A DNA stretch of 58,180 bases, taken from assembly GCA_903828455.1 (NCBI GenBank), contig CAIKMJ010000034.1, forward strand, positions 1 to 58,180, given 5' to 3'. Made by a program: the position numbers and the translations under genes. The notes beneath the pieces are model-generated. The model was not told the DNA's origin, ran no database searches, and was given only the letters and a program-made list of their open reading frames with translations. Shown piece by piece: positions 25,832-39,917 of the stretch (positions are counted from its first letter, which is position 1; each line of letters begins with the position of its first letter). Source of the DNA: an uncultured Acidobacteriia bacterium (GTDB lineage: Bacteria > Acidobacteriota > Terriglobia > Bryobacterales > Bryobacteraceae).

Positions 25832-27181
25832 ATGAAATTCAAACCAGCATTTTTGGGCATGACGCTATCGGTCAGCGCCCTGTTTACGCTTGCGGGAACG
25901 GCGTTTGCTGCCCAGGGGGATCCGGTCGCCGGCTACCAGCTGATCGCCACGATTGCGGTGCCGGGGGGCCTGACGAAGGATGACATCGTCTGGGCGGATG
26001 CTTCGACCGGCCGCGTGTACTATGCCGATGCGGGCCAGGCGACGGCGAATCCGGTTGTGCCGCCGCGGATCGTTGTCATCGACACGATCAACAACAAATT
26101 TGTGACGGCTATACCGCTGCCGGCGGCGCCGAACGGCGTTCTTTCGATCTCGCGCGCCCGTGAAATCTGGACGGGGCTTGCGGACAGCACGGTAGCAGTG
26201 ATCAATACCGACACGAACACGATCACCAATATCATCAATGTGGGCGGAACGGGGCGCGCCGACGAACTCGGCTACGACCCGATCGACCGGCTGATCATGA
26301 TCGCCAACGACAAGGACACTCCGGCCTTCGTCACATTCATCAATCAGCAGACCAAGGCGATCGTCAAGCGGCTGAATTTCGACGGCGTGCAGGCGCCGAA
26401 CGCGACGGCCGGTCTGGAGCAACCGGTTTGGGATGCGGCGGCGGGAAAGTTCTACTTCACGGTGCCGGCGACAACGCCCAATCCCAAAGGTGAAGTGGAG
26501 GAAATCGACCCGGTGCAACTGAAGGTTGTGCGCTCGTTCCCAACCACGTGCGGGCCCGCCGGACTGGCACTGCTGCCGGCGCAGCGGCTGATTACGAGCT
26601 GCGGCGACGTGATCGACATTGCTTCGGGCAAGATTGTCACTACGGTAGCGGGCGTGGGCGCGGATGAAATCTGGTACAACTCCGGCGATAACCGCGTGTA
26701 TTTTGGCGGCGGCACGGACAAGACGACGGTTCCGGTTGTGGACGGATCGACGTACGCGCTGCTTACGTCGCTTCAGGCGGGCGCACTGGCCGCGGCAGGA
26801 GCGCCGGCGCAGGCGGCGCAACGCGTGGCGGCGGATTCGGAATCGAACGAAATCGTCGTGCCCGTATCCAACCTGGGCGGAGTAGGCGCGGTGCAGATCT
26901 GGCGCAATGGCGCCTTCCTGAACGCGTTCCCCAGCCCGGTGCCGACCACCGGACCCGGCGCCTACACGACGACGCTCACCTGGTACGCGCCGAACGCGAC
27001 CGAGGTGGAGATTCACGTGGGCAGCCCGAACGGCGTTTTATTCGCGCAGAACAGCAATCGCGGATCGGCCACCACCGGCCCGTGGGCAGTTCCGGGAACG
27101 AAGTTCTTCCTGCAGGACGTGACGGGCAACAAGGCGCTGACGGCGGATAATACGCTGGCCACCTACGTTGTTGGGCCGTAA
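25832..27181 (+). CDS. secreted YVTN-type beta-propeller protein
   Basis: This 449-residue protein has a signal peptide (FLGMTLSVSALFTLAGTAFAAQ) and repeated propeller-like segments: GRVYYADAG ... RIVVIDTINNKFVTAIPL, STVAVINTDTNTITNIINVGG, GKFYFTVPA and NRVYFGGG. This is the pattern of the YVTN/NHL-like seven-bladed family. The last roughly 80 residues are a separate beta-sandwich-like domain (TLTWYAPNATEVEIHVGSPNG ... KFFLQDVTGNKALT). The ATG at 25832 is chosen because the frame upstream has no signal-like sequence and GAAAGGA lies 11 bases before it. Ligand and partner are unknown. A strong terminator follows. Confidence 0.85.
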   Translation: MKFKPAFLGMTLSVSALFTLAGTAFAAQGDPVAGYQLIATIAVPGGLTKDDIVWADASTGRVYYADAGQATANPVVPPRIVVIDTINNKFVTAIPLPAAPNGVLSISRAREIWTGLADSTVAVINTDTNTITNIINVGGTGRADELGYDPIDRLIMIANDKDTPAFVTFINQQTKAIVKRLNFDGVQAPNATAGLEQPVWDAAAGKFYFTVPATTPNPKGEVEEIDPVQLKVVRSFPTTCGPAGLALLPAQRLITSCGDVIDIASGKIVTTVAGVGADEIWYNSGDNRVYFGGGTDKTTVPVVDGSTYALLTSLQAGALAAAGAPAQAAQRVAADSESNEIVVPVSNLGGVGAVQIWRNGAFLNAFPSPVPTTGPGAYTTTLTWYAPNATEVEIHVGSPNGVLFAQNSNRGSATTGPWAVPGTKFFLQDVTGNKALTADNTLATYVVGP

Positions 27182-27214
27182 TTCGCGATCGAAACAGACG
27201 GCAGCACGGGTACG

Positions 27215-27266
27215 GAAAAGCCGGGCAGCGACGCCTCGAAGGAGGTCTCGCTGCCCGGCTTTTTTC
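27215..27266. terminator. bidirectional rho-independent terminator
   Basis: A stem of GCCGGGCAGCGA with TCGCTGCCCGGC is preceded by AAAA and followed by TTTTTT, so it can work for the propeller gene on the plus strand and, through the A-run, for the convergent gene at 27334-28452. Confidence 0.88.
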
Positions 27267-27333
27267 GCCGCAGAGTTTTTGCGGAAGTGTGTGTGCCGCA
27301 GTGTTTTTGCCGAAGTTTGTGTGCCGAAAATGC

Positions 27334-28452
27334 TTAGTTCGGACGAACGTTGTTCTTGCCGGAGAGTTCCTTGCAGCCGTAAGCCACGTGCGGTTCGGCG
27401 GAGAGGCGGAGCACGTCGCTGCCGGTGAATTCCGTCTTCCAGTACACGGGATCCTGCGCGGCGTAGCTGCGCGTCAGGGTGAGCGCCCTCGGATCGAAGA
27501 CGAAGCGCTCTTCCGCGTGCATCTTGTCGCTGAACGGCGTGCCGACCAGGTGCGCGAGGGTGCCGCTGGTGAAGCCGACCGTATCGACCACCAGCGTGTC
27601 GCCGTCCCAGCGGCCGATGGAGTCGCCGCCGAGGCTGGGCTTGATGGTTTTGGGGTGCTGCGAGTTCAGGCGAATGGTGCGGACGAAGTCCATGAAGCCG
27701 TAGGTGAGGACGATTTCCTTATCGGTCTGGGTGATCATGTTGACGTGCTGGTCGTAAGGCCACGCAAGAAAGATGTTGGAGATGGCGCACCTGAGGGTGG
27801 GGTCGTCATAGCGGGGATCGTACTTCGCGACGATGGCTTCGCCGGCGGGGGTCAGCTGCGGATAGTTGACACCGCCCCGGACTGCGATGCCGGGAGCGGC
27901 AACGGTTCGGCCGAAGCCGAGCGCGCCGCCCGGTCCACCGACGGAGAGCCAGTTGCCGGCGATATTCGGCTGACCGTTCGGCAGGCGTGCGGGACGGTTG
28001 CCGGCATCGGTCAGGAACTGCGGGCCGCGGGGGGCTTCGGGCGTGACGGTATCGCGGGCGGAGAATTCCTTGCCATCTTCACGAACCCAGGACGACATGA
28101 CGCACACGTTGTCTTCGCGGCGGGCGGGCGAGCCTTTCACCGTGATGGTCGTGCCAGGGGCGAAGGTCTCCTGCGTCCAGCCGTTGCGGGCGAGCGAGAC
28201 GCGCGCGGCCAGTTCGCAGCGCCACGGAGTCTTTTTGCCGTCGGCTCCGGTCACATCGAAGAAGACATACGAGTGCGGATTGACGAACTCGAATTTGGTG
28301 ACCGTGCCTTTCACGGTGATTTTCTTTTCCAGATCGTAGTGCGGCGCGCCGGAATGGTGGGCGGCGGCCGGCGGCACAACGCTGAAAAGCAGGGCGGCGG
28401 CAAAGGCGAATGAACCGGCGCGGCAGGAAAGAATGGTCAGGGCAGGGCGCAT
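27334..28452 (-). CDS. secreted DUF6152-WDGDT fusion protein
   Basis: This 372-residue exported protein (signal peptide FAFAAALLFSVVPPAAA) has two parts. The N-terminal part (about residues 30-125) is a DUF6152-type domain: HHSGAPHYDLEKKITVKGTVTKFEFVNPHSYVFFDV, matching the stand-alone protein at 53063-53470 (HHAFTAEYDQTKPVSVTGTV, then WKNPHIWWYVDV). The C-terminal part is a WDGDT-family domain (NGQPNIAGNWLS, IGRWDGDTLVVDTVGF), matching the stand-alone protein at 53493-54323. A gene fusion that mirrors a neighbouring gene pair suggests that the two domains act together. The function of either is unknown to me. Confidence 0.82.
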   Translation of the reverse strand: MRPALTILSCRAGSFAFAAALLFSVVPPAAAHHSGAPHYDLEKKITVKGTVTKFEFVNPHSYVFFDVTGADGKKTPWRCELAARVSLARNGWTQETFAPGTTITVKGSPARREDNVCVMSSWVREDGKEFSARDTVTPEAPRGPQFLTDAGNRPARLPNGQPNIAGNWLSVGGPGGALGFGRTVAAPGIAVRGGVNYPQLTPAGEAIVAKYDPRYDDPTLRCAISNIFLAWPYDQHVNMITQTDKEIVLTYGFMDFVRTIRLNSQHPKTIKPSLGGDSIGRWDGDTLVVDTVGFTSGTLAHLVGTPFSDKMHAEERFVFDPRALTLTRSYAAQDPVYWKTEFTGSDVLRLSAEPHVAYGCKELSGKNNVRPN

Positions 28453-28553
28453 ATTTCTCGACCGATACTAGCAGAGAGTCCGGCACGAATGAGAGCTGCG
28501 TTAGGGTTGTCATGTGAGAGACGTGCTGAGGCGGTTTGCATGAGGGAAGCGGC

Positions 28554-29921
28554 GTGAACTTACGGCGTAAGAATGCGGCGGAGGGGGAGAGCGGCCCTGC
28601 GACCCGGGCCGCGATCCGGGCCGTGCTGCGCATCGCGCTGCCGCTGGCGCTGGCGGAACTGGGCTGGATGGCGATGGGGGTGGTCGACATCCTGATGGTA
28701 GGGCGGCTGCCGGACAGCGCGGTGGCGATCGGCGGGGCGAGCCTCGGCAATGCGATCTTCTTCGGCATCGCGGTGTTCGGGATCGGGCTGATGTCGGGGC
28801 TCGACACGCTGGTTTCGCATGCGTTCGGGGCCGGGGACATGAGGGATGCGAGGCGGTCGCTGGCCGGTGGAATCGGGCTGGCGCTCGGGGCATCGGCGAG
28901 CCTCGCGCTGGCGATCTATGCGGCGTTGCCGGTGCTGGGCCTGCTGCAGGTGACGCCGGAGGTGCGCGGGCAGGCGGAGGTTTACATCCGAATGCTGCTG
29001 TGGAGCCTGACGCCGCTCCTTCTCTATACGGTCTTTCGCCGCTACCTGCAGGGGATTCACTTCGTGCGGCCGGTGCCGTTTGTGCTGGTGACGGCGAATC
29101 TGGTGAATCTGGCGGGCAACTGGCTGTTCGTGTTCGGACACGGGCCGTTTCCGGCGATGGGGCTGAAGGGGTCGGCACTGGCCACGCTGTGCGCGCGCGT
29201 CTATCTGGCGGGTTGCCTGCTGGCGGCGGTGAAGTGGCGGGACCGGGCGGCATTCGGCGAGTTCCGGCCCGACTGGGCGCGGATGGTTCAACTGATTCGG
29301 CTGGGCTTGCCGGCGGCGATGTCGGTGGCCTTCGAAGTTGGCGTGTTCTGCGTGGTCACCGCGCTGGTGGGGACGCTGGGGGCGGTGAGTCTGGCGGCGC
29401 ATACGGTGGCGCTGAATGCGGCTTCGCTCAGCTACACGGTGCCGCTGGGGATTTCGTCGGCGGCGGCGGTTTCGGTGGGGCGGGCGGTGGGGGCCGGCGA
29501 CCGGCGGGGGGCGGCGCGAGCGGGATGGATGGCGATCGGGCTGGTGGTGGCGTGGGAAGTGATGACGTCGGTCTGCCTGCTGGTGCTGCCGAGGCAGATA
29601 GCGGGGGCTTATACAAGCGATGACCGGGTGATTTCCTTCGCGGTGACGCTTTTGGGGATCGCGGCCCTTTTTCAGGTTGGGGACGGATTGCAGGTGGTGG
29701 CGACGGGGGCGTTGCGGGGTTTGGGGAATACGCGGACGCCGATGGTGTGGAATCTGGTGGGGTATTGGGGGATCGGGCTGCCGCTGGGGTACTGGTTGTG
29801 TTTCGAGCGGGGGTTGGGGGCGCGGGGGCTGTGGTATGGGCTGTGTGCGGCGTTGTTGTTGATAGGTATAGGTTTAGCTGGAGTTTGGCGGCGCGCGGCG
29901 GGTTCCGGAGTAAATACTTGA
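28554..29921 (+). CDS. MATE-family multidrug/metabolite efflux transporter
   Basis: This 455-residue inner-membrane antiporter is of the MATE family, with about 12 hydrophobic helices in two similar halves. Typical segments are ALPLALAELGWMAMGVVDILMVG at the first helix, MSGLDTLVSHAFGAGD and the second-half counterpart ISSAAAVSVGRAVGAGD. Substrates are usually cationic drugs or plant/microbial metabolites, exported with Na+ or H+. The GTG at 28554 is chosen over an upstream TTG because GAGGGA lies suitably before it. Its stop codon overlaps the -35 box of the downstream hsp20 promoter. Its third positions are very G-rich, slightly unlike its neighbours. Confidence 0.93.
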   Translation: MNLRRKNAAEGESGPATRAAIRAVLRIALPLALAELGWMAMGVVDILMVGRLPDSAVAIGGASLGNAIFFGIAVFGIGLMSGLDTLVSHAFGAGDMRDARRSLAGGIGLALGASASLALAIYAALPVLGLLQVTPEVRGQAEVYIRMLLWSLTPLLLYTVFRRYLQGIHFVRPVPFVLVTANLVNLAGNWLFVFGHGPFPAMGLKGSALATLCARVYLAGCLLAAVKWRDRAAFGEFRPDWARMVQLIRLGLPAAMSVAFEVGVFCVVTALVGTLGAVSLAAHTVALNAASLSYTVPLGISSAAAVSVGRAVGAGDRRGAARAGWMAIGLVVAWEVMTSVCLLVLPRQIAGAYTSDDRVISFAVTLLGIAALFQVGDGLQVVATGALRGLGNTRTPMVWNLVGYWGIGLPLGYWLCFERGLGARGLWYGLCAALLLIGIGLAGVWRRAAGSGVNT

Positions 29922-29946
29922 CACAAACACACGCATATTTTATTAT
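29918..29946 (+). promoter_or_regulatory. strong sigma-70-type promoter for hsp20-clpB
   Basis: A perfect TTGACA (29918-29923) and TATTAT (29941-29946) are separated by exactly 17 bases, 56 bases upstream of the hsp20 ATG. The -35 box overlaps the MATE stop codon (TGA 29919-29921). No CIRCE-type inverted repeat is visible, so heat-shock control, if any, uses another mechanism. Confidence 0.8.
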
Positions 29947-30001
29947 CGACTTAGATTCACATTAAATGAATCCTACGCCAACGAAAGGAGTCGAAAATAC
30001 C

Positions 30002-30436
30002 ATGAGCACATCTGTTACTTTGGATCCATTTCAGGGCCTTCGCCACTTCGAGGACGCCATGACGCGGCTGATGAGCGAGCCGCGGGCGAGCCGTCCGTGG
30101 TCGCCGGCCGTGGACATTATTGAGAATGCCGACGCGCTGGTCCTCAAGGCGGACCTGCCGGAAGTGAAGATTGAAGACATCGACATCAGAGTGGAGAACC
30201 AGACGCTGACGCTGCGAGGCCAGCGGCGGTTCGAGAAGGACGACGCGGTGAAGGGCTATCACCGGATCGAGCGCAGCTACGGCGAGTTCGTACGGAGCTT
30301 TTCGGTCCCTTCCACGGTAGACACCGAGAACGTGCAGGCCGATTATAAAAACGGCGTGCTGACGATTACGCTGCCGAAGAAGGAAGCCGCCAAGCCGCGC
30401 CAGGTGAAAGTCGCGGTTCACAACTCGGAGAATTAA
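30002..30436 (+). CDS. small heat-shock protein Hsp20
   Basis: This 144-residue alpha-crystallin-type chaperone binds unfolding proteins and hands them to refolding machines. The alpha-crystallin domain spans about residues 35-130 with [20 protein letters not shown] at its start, [27 protein letters not shown] and the family signature [12 protein letters not shown]. The ATG at 30002 is preceded by AAAGGAG at a spacing of 11. An earlier in-frame ATG at 29966 has no ribosome site. The clpB gene follows 70 bp downstream without a visible terminator, so hsp20 and clpB probably form one stress operon. Confidence 0.93.
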   Translation: MSTSVTLDPFQGLRHFEDAMTRLMSEPRASRPWSPAVDIIENADALVLKADLPEVKIEDIDIRVENQTLTLRGQRRFEKDDAVKGYHRIERSYGEFVRSFSVPSTVDTENVQADYKNGVLTITLPKKEAAKPRQVKVAVHNSEN

Positions 30437-30506
30437 ACCGGTTCGGAGAACCAAGTGCAGGGAGAATACGCGGGGCGGTGCTGCACCGCCTCGCTGGAGA
30501 AAACAT

Positions 30507-33158
<2,652 letters not shown>

Positions 33159-33190
33159 CGGGCTTCAACGGGAAGCGATTCGTAAGCAGG

Positions 33191-33232
33191 AAAAGAGCGC
33201 GGAGCGAGCCAATCGCCCCGCGCTTTTCTTTT
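33191..33232 (+). terminator. rho-independent terminator after clpB
   Basis: AAAAGAGCGCGG pairs with CCGCGCTTTTCTTTT around a GC-rich loop, 33 bases after the clpB stop, giving a stem followed by a T-rich run. Confidence 0.82.
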
Positions 33233-33366
33233 GCGCGGCCATCCGATTGCCGCCGCGAAGACGTGCCGCGGGCCGTCCCCGAAAAACTACGAGGCGGTGG
33301 GGTATGATTCTAGATGGGTCAAAACGACCTGAAGTTGAGCTATTTCAGGGAGAAACACTTAAGGTA

Positions 33367-34527
33367 ATGATGCAGTTTCGTGGCAACAAACTACCGGTCT
33401 TCGCCGCCTTTACGGCCGCCGCCGGACTGATGTCGTTGACGCTTGCGCCCTCCGCCCATGGACAGGCCGTCAACACCAAGGAAGTGGCAAAAGGGGAGAC
33501 GTCCGGTCATTACTATAAGAACGTCACTTCCGCCGCGCTGAAGGACACCACGCCGAGCGATTTCATCGCCGCCATGGGCGTGATGACCGCGGCGCTGGGC
33601 TATGACTGCTCCAACTGCCATCCCGGCGCCGGTACCGATACCGTGGATTGGGTCACGGATAAGGACCGCAAGAAGGTTGTCGCCCGCAAGATGCTCGACA
33701 TGGTGGTAGCCATCAACAAGACGCATTTTGCCGGCGTGCAGCAGGTGACCTGCTTCACCTGCCATCACGGGCTCGATCTGCCGACCACCAGCATCCAGCT
33801 GGACAAGCTCTACGGTGAGCCGCCAGACGAAAAGCGCGACATTGTGCCGGTGCAGGCGGGCGAACCGCCGGCTGCGCAGATTCTCGACGAATACATTACG
33901 GCTCTGGGCGGCGCGGCGAAGCTGGCGACCCTGAAGAGCTACGTGGCGACCGGCCTCAGCGTCGGTTACGAAGGCGCGGGCGGCAACGGCAACTTCCAGA
34001 TTTTCGCCGAAGCCCCGGCCAAACGCGGCGTGTGGATCAGCTTCCCGGAACACCCGGACCGCGGCACGGCGGCCTGGACGTACGACGGCACGACTGGCTG
34101 GATCAGCCAGCCCCGCGCGTATCTGGGCAAGCTGCACCTCGACGGTAACGATCTGGCCGGCGCGAAGCTGGATTCGGTCCTCGCCTTCCCCGGCAATATC
34201 AAGACGGCCTTCAACACATGGCGCGTGGGACCGGAGGACGTGATCCACGACCACGAAGTGTATGTGGTGCAGGGCAGCAGCAACGGCCTGGTCGGCACGT
34301 TCTACTTCGACAAGAAGACCCACCTGATGGTGCGCTATGTGCGGCAGACGCCGACGCCTGCCGGACGCGTGAGCATCCAGCAGGATTTCGACGACTACCG
34401 CGAAGTACAGGGAATCAAGTTCCCCTTCAAGTACGCGTTCCTGTGGCTCGACGGACGCTTCTCCGCCGAAATCAAGGACGTGAAGATCAACGTTCCGGTG
34501 GAAGCGGCGAAGTTCGGCAAGCCGTAG
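33367..34527 (+). CDS. exported di-heme cytochrome c (reaction-centre cytochrome type), copy 1
   Basis: This 386-residue exported protein (signal peptide VFAAFTAAAGLMSLTLAPSAHG) has two c-type heme sites: CSNCH (Cys81-His85) and CFTCH (Cys129-His133). They sit in a region like the photosynthetic reaction-centre cytochrome subunit family (FIAAMGVMTAALGYDCSNCH ... KMLDMVVAINK). The remaining two thirds are a beta-rich domain resembling LolA/LppX-type lipoprotein carriers (VYVVQGSSNGLVGTFYFDKKTHLMVRY). No photosynthesis gene is seen, so it is likely an electron carrier of another respiratory or redox system. The ATG at 33367 is chosen for the signal peptide; AAGG lies close upstream. Confidence 0.85.
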   Translation: MMQFRGNKLPVFAAFTAAAGLMSLTLAPSAHGQAVNTKEVAKGETSGHYYKNVTSAALKDTTPSDFIAAMGVMTAALGYDCSNCHPGAGTDTVDWVTDKDRKKVVARKMLDMVVAINKTHFAGVQQVTCFTCHHGLDLPTTSIQLDKLYGEPPDEKRDIVPVQAGEPPAAQILDEYITALGGAAKLATLKSYVATGLSVGYEGAGGNGNFQIFAEAPAKRGVWISFPEHPDRGTAAWTYDGTTGWISQPRAYLGKLHLDGNDLAGAKLDSVLAFPGNIKTAFNTWRVGPEDVIHDHEVYVVQGSSNGLVGTFYFDKKTHLMVRYVRQTPTPAGRVSIQQDFDDYREVQGIKFPFKYAFLWLDGRFSAEIKDVKINVPVEAAKFGKP

Positions 34528-34555
34528 TTTTACTCATCAACACAAACGCAGGCAG

Positions 34556-34592
34556 AACGCGGGACGGACCCAATCCGTCCCGCGTTTTTTAT
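34556..34592 (+). terminator. rho-independent terminator between the cytochrome genes
   Basis: ACGCGGGACGGA pairs with TCCGTCCCGCGT followed by a T-run at 34585-34591. It separates the two cytochrome paralogs into different transcripts. The whole gap 34528-34863 (336 bp) otherwise shows only a 10-bp palindrome, TGCTTAAGCA, at 34761-34770 and no gene. Confidence 0.88.
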
Positions 34593-34863
34593 TGCGGCGG
34601 CGCGGACGGGCCCGCCGAACATGGCCTGGCGTGATCGCACAACGGTCTGCGCCATTTGCCGCAACCGGACGGAAGACGGCCTCCCCGGCCGATGCGCATT
34701 CACCGCTAAACCGAATATGATAAAGGGGATACCCATCATCATCGAGAACGGCTCAATTATTGCTTAAGCAGACTCAGCCGTTCGCAGTTCGCGACCAGGC
34801 CTGGGTTTGGTCCGATGCGGGTCGATGCCAGAAGCGAAGCAACTTGAGGAGAGAAATAAGAAA

Positions 34864-36039
34864 ATGATGATGCAGGTTCGCCGTAAAGAACTAGCAATGG
34901 CCGCCACCGTCACGGCCTTCGTTGGACTGGTGTCCGTCTCGCTGGTGAGTCCGGCACAAGGACAGGTGGTTCACCCGCCGCCGGCTGCGAAGGGCGAGAC
35001 GGCTGGTCACTACTACAAGAACGTCACCACGGCCACGCTGAAAGTGCTCTCGCCCAGCGATTTTCTGGGTGCGATGGGCGTGATGACCGCGGCGCTGGGC
35101 TATGACTGCTCGAACTGCCATCCGGGCGCCGGTACGGACGCGATGGACTGGGTGACGGATTCCAACCGCAAAAAGGTAGTGGCGCGCAAGATGGTGGACA
35201 TGGTGGCCGCCATCAACAAGCAGAATTTTGCTGGTGCGCAGGCAGTGACCTGCTTCACGTGCCATCACGGACTCGATCTGCCGACCACCAGCATTCAGCT
35301 GGATAAGCTGTACGGTGAACCGCCGGACGAAAAGCGCGACATCGTTCCGGTGCAGGCGGGCGAGCCGCCGGTTACGCAGATTCTCGACGAATACGTGACG
35401 GCGCTCGGCGGCGCGGCGAAACTGGCGGCGGTGAAGAGCTACGTGGCGACCGGCGTCAGCGTGGGCTACGCGGGTGTGGGCGGCAATGCCAACTTCCAGG
35501 TGTTCGCCGAAGCTCCCAACAAGCGCGGCATGTGGATCAACTTCCCCGAGCACCCGGATCGCGGCATCGGCGCCTGGACCTTCGACGGCACGAATGGCTA
35601 CATCAGCCAGCCCCGCGCCTACATGGGCGTGTGGAACCTCGACGGCAGCGACTTGCTGGGCGCGAAACTGGACGCGGTGCTGGGCTTCCCGCAGGGGATC
35701 AAAGCGTCGTTCCCGAACTGGCGCGTGGGCCCGGAAGATGTCATTCAGGGCAAGGAAGTCTACGTGGTGCAGGGCAGCACGGTGGGCAACACGCTGATCG
35801 GCACGTTCTACTTCGACAAGCAGACCCACCTGCTGATCCGCTACGTGCGGCAGACGCCGACGCCGATCGGCCGGGTCAGCATCCAGCAGGATTTCGAAGA
35901 CTACAAGGAAGTGAACGGCGTGAAGTTCCCGTTCAAGTACTCGTTCCTGTGGCTGGACGGCCGCTTCACTGCCGAGATCAAGGAAATCAAAGTGAACGTC
36001 CCGGTAGACGCGGCGAAGCTCGGCAAACCGCAGGTCTAA
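34864..36039 (+). CDS. exported di-heme cytochrome c (reaction-centre cytochrome type), copy 2
   Basis: This 391-residue paralog of the preceding gene has the same architecture: a signal peptide (VTAFVGLVSVSLVSPAQG), heme sites CSNCH (Cys82-His86) and CFTCH (Cys130-His134), and the LolA-like C-domain. The two proteins are collinear and very similar, with long identical runs such as LDLPTTSIQLDKLYGEPPDE, and diverge most in the signal peptide. GAGGAG lies about a dozen bases before the ATG. Each copy has its own terminator, so the pair may be expressed under different conditions. The membrane pyrophosphatase gene follows under its own promoter. Confidence 0.85.
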   Translation: MMMQVRRKELAMAATVTAFVGLVSVSLVSPAQGQVVHPPPAAKGETAGHYYKNVTTATLKVLSPSDFLGAMGVMTAALGYDCSNCHPGAGTDAMDWVTDSNRKKVVARKMVDMVAAINKQNFAGAQAVTCFTCHHGLDLPTTSIQLDKLYGEPPDEKRDIVPVQAGEPPVTQILDEYVTALGGAAKLAAVKSYVATGVSVGYAGVGGNANFQVFAEAPNKRGMWINFPEHPDRGIGAWTFDGTNGYISQPRAYMGVWNLDGSDLLGAKLDAVLGFPQGIKASFPNWRVGPEDVIQGKEVYVVQGSTVGNTLIGTFYFDKQTHLLIRYVRQTPTPIGRVSIQQDFEDYKEVNGVKFPFKYSFLWLDGRFTAEIKEIKVNVPVDAAKLGKPQV

Positions 36040-36061
36040 AACCCAAAACAACGGCAACAGA

Positions 36062-36098
36062 GATCGGGGGGCTGGAGAAATCCGGCCCCCGATTTTTT
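36062..36098 (+). terminator. rho-independent terminator after cytochrome copy 2
   Basis: ATCGGGGG and CCCCCGAT form the outer stem around a GC-rich loop, followed by a run of seven T residues. Confidence 0.85.
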
Positions 36099-36202
36099 TG
36101 TGCCCTGCGAATTGCGTGCCGGATGGCGCCCGCAGCGGCGCGCCGGGAGAGACCCGAGGGCCGCCGGACTCGTCCGATTCGGGCGACTTTTGTCGGGCTT
36201 CG

Positions 36203-36230
36203 TTGCGCGGGCGCTATTCATTCATATAAG
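36203..36230 (+). promoter_or_regulatory. promoter and structured leader of the pyrophosphatase gene
   Basis: TTGCGC (36203-36208) and TATAAG (36225-36230) are 16 bases apart, about 70 bases before the start codon. The leader then contains a 7-bp hairpin, TTGCCGG (36240-36246) with CCGGCAA (36259-36265), ahead of the GGGAGG ribosome site. The hairpin may influence translation. Confidence 0.5.
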
Positions 36231-36299
36231 CTAGGGTGCTTGCCGGTTGGGCATCTGGCCGGCAATATCCGTTTTTACACCTTTGGGAGGAATTGCCGC

Positions 36300-38753
<2,454 letters not shown>

Positions 38754-38776
38754 GCTCAGTTCATCGTCAACCATCG

Positions 38777-38808
38777 GGGCCCGGAGCGATCCGGGCCCCT
38801 TTTTTTGC
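38777..38808 (+). terminator. rho-independent terminator after the pyrophosphatase gene
   Basis: GGGGCCCGG pairs with CCGGGCCCC over a 6-base loop, followed by a long T-run, about 25 bases after the stop codon. Confidence 0.9.
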
Positions 38809-38991
38809 TGCCAGCGAGGGAACCGCGACCATCTTCTCCACGGATTTATCTGGTTTTTGCCATAAGGCAAACAGGCCCGCCAGGTCATTTCCCTGCAATC
38901 CATGAGTACTACCACGCGGCCCTGGTACTACGTATCCGGGCCGTGCCGGCGTAGTCGGTCGCGGCGCGTCGGCTAAACTTGAGGGCGGATT

Positions 38992-39804
38992 ATGTTCACT
39001 CTGGAATCGAAGACAGCTCTGGTTACCGGCGCGGCGCGCGGCATCGGGTTCGCCATCGCGGCACAACTGGCGGCAGCGGGCGCGCGCGTGATGATGAACG
39101 ACCTCGACGAAGACGCTCTCGCCGCAGCGGCTGCCGGATTGCCGGGCGCGGCGTATCTGGCGGGTGACATCACAGATCCGGCGTTACCGCAGAAGCTGGT
39201 GGACCGGACGGTGGCGGAGTTCGGCGGGCTGGACATCGTGGTCAACAACGCCGGCTACACCTGGGACTCGGTCATTCAGAAGACCAGCGACGAGCAGTTC
39301 CAGGCGATGCTGGACATCCACATTGTGGCGCCGTTCCGGGTGCTGCGCGCCGCTGCCGGCTTCATACGCGACGCGGCGAAGCGCGAGGCGGCGGAAGGAC
39401 GCCGGGTGCAGCGCAAGGTGGTCAACATTACGTCGATCTCAGGTACCGACGGCAGTCCGGGGCAGGCAGGATACGCGTCGGGCAAGGCGGCGGTGATCGG
39501 GCTGACGAAGACGATGGCAAAGGAGTGGGGCCGCTACAACGTGAACGTGAATGCGGTGGGCTTCGGGCTGATCGGGACGCGACTGACGCAGGCGTGGACC
39601 GAAGATTCGAAAATCGAGGTCAAGGGCCGCGAGATCCGGGTGGGCGTGCAGCAGACGGCCATTGACAAGATGGTCGCGGCAAGCGCGTTGGGCCGGGCTG
39701 GCACAGTGGAGGAGGCTGCGGGAGCGGTGCTGTTCTTCTGCTCGCCGCTGAGCGATTTTGTCACCGGCGAGACGCTGATTTGTTCGGGCGGAATGCGGTT
39801 TTAG
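38992..39804 (+). CDS. short-chain dehydrogenase/reductase (FabG-like)
   Basis: This 270-residue NAD(P)-dependent oxidoreductase is of the classical SDR family. It shows the cofactor loop TGAARGIGFAIA, DI in GDITDPA, NNAGYTW, the catalytic Ser in NITSISGTDG, the YxxxK motif in YASGKAAVIG and the C-terminal FVTGETLICSGGMRF. In YASGKAA the spacing Tyr-x3-Lys is kept. The family reduces 3-oxoacyl groups or oxidises alcohols; the substrate is not evident. GAGGG precedes the ATG. The following SET-domain gene is separated by about 110 bp with a repeat array, so it is probably a separate unit. Confidence 0.9.
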   Translation: MFTLESKTALVTGAARGIGFAIAAQLAAAGARVMMNDLDEDALAAAAAGLPGAAYLAGDITDPALPQKLVDRTVAEFGGLDIVVNNAGYTWDSVIQKTSDEQFQAMLDIHIVAPFRVLRAAAGFIRDAAKREAAEGRRVQRKVVNITSISGTDGSPGQAGYASGKAAVIGLTKTMAKEWGRYNVNVNAVGFGLIGTRLTQAWTEDSKIEVKGREIRVGVQQTAIDKMVAASALGRAGTVEEAAGAVLFFCSPLSDFVTGETLICSGGMRF

Positions 39805-39840
39805 GTTGTCACAGAGGTGAAACGGAAATAGTCTCGCCCA

Positions 39841-39889
39841 AGACTTCCCGCAAAACTTCCCCCAAAACTTCCCGCAAAACTTCCCAAAG
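39841..39889. repeat. 12-bp tandem repeat upstream of the SET-domain gene
   Basis: Four imperfect copies of AAAACTTCCCGC lie head to tail (39841-39889), followed by overlapping palindromes GACCGGTC and GGTCCGGACC before the ATG at 39918. The array is non-coding as far as I can see and sits where a promoter or operator would be expected. Confidence 0.65.
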
Positions 39890-39917
39890 ACCGGTCCGGA
39901 CCCTTACAATTTGTAAA

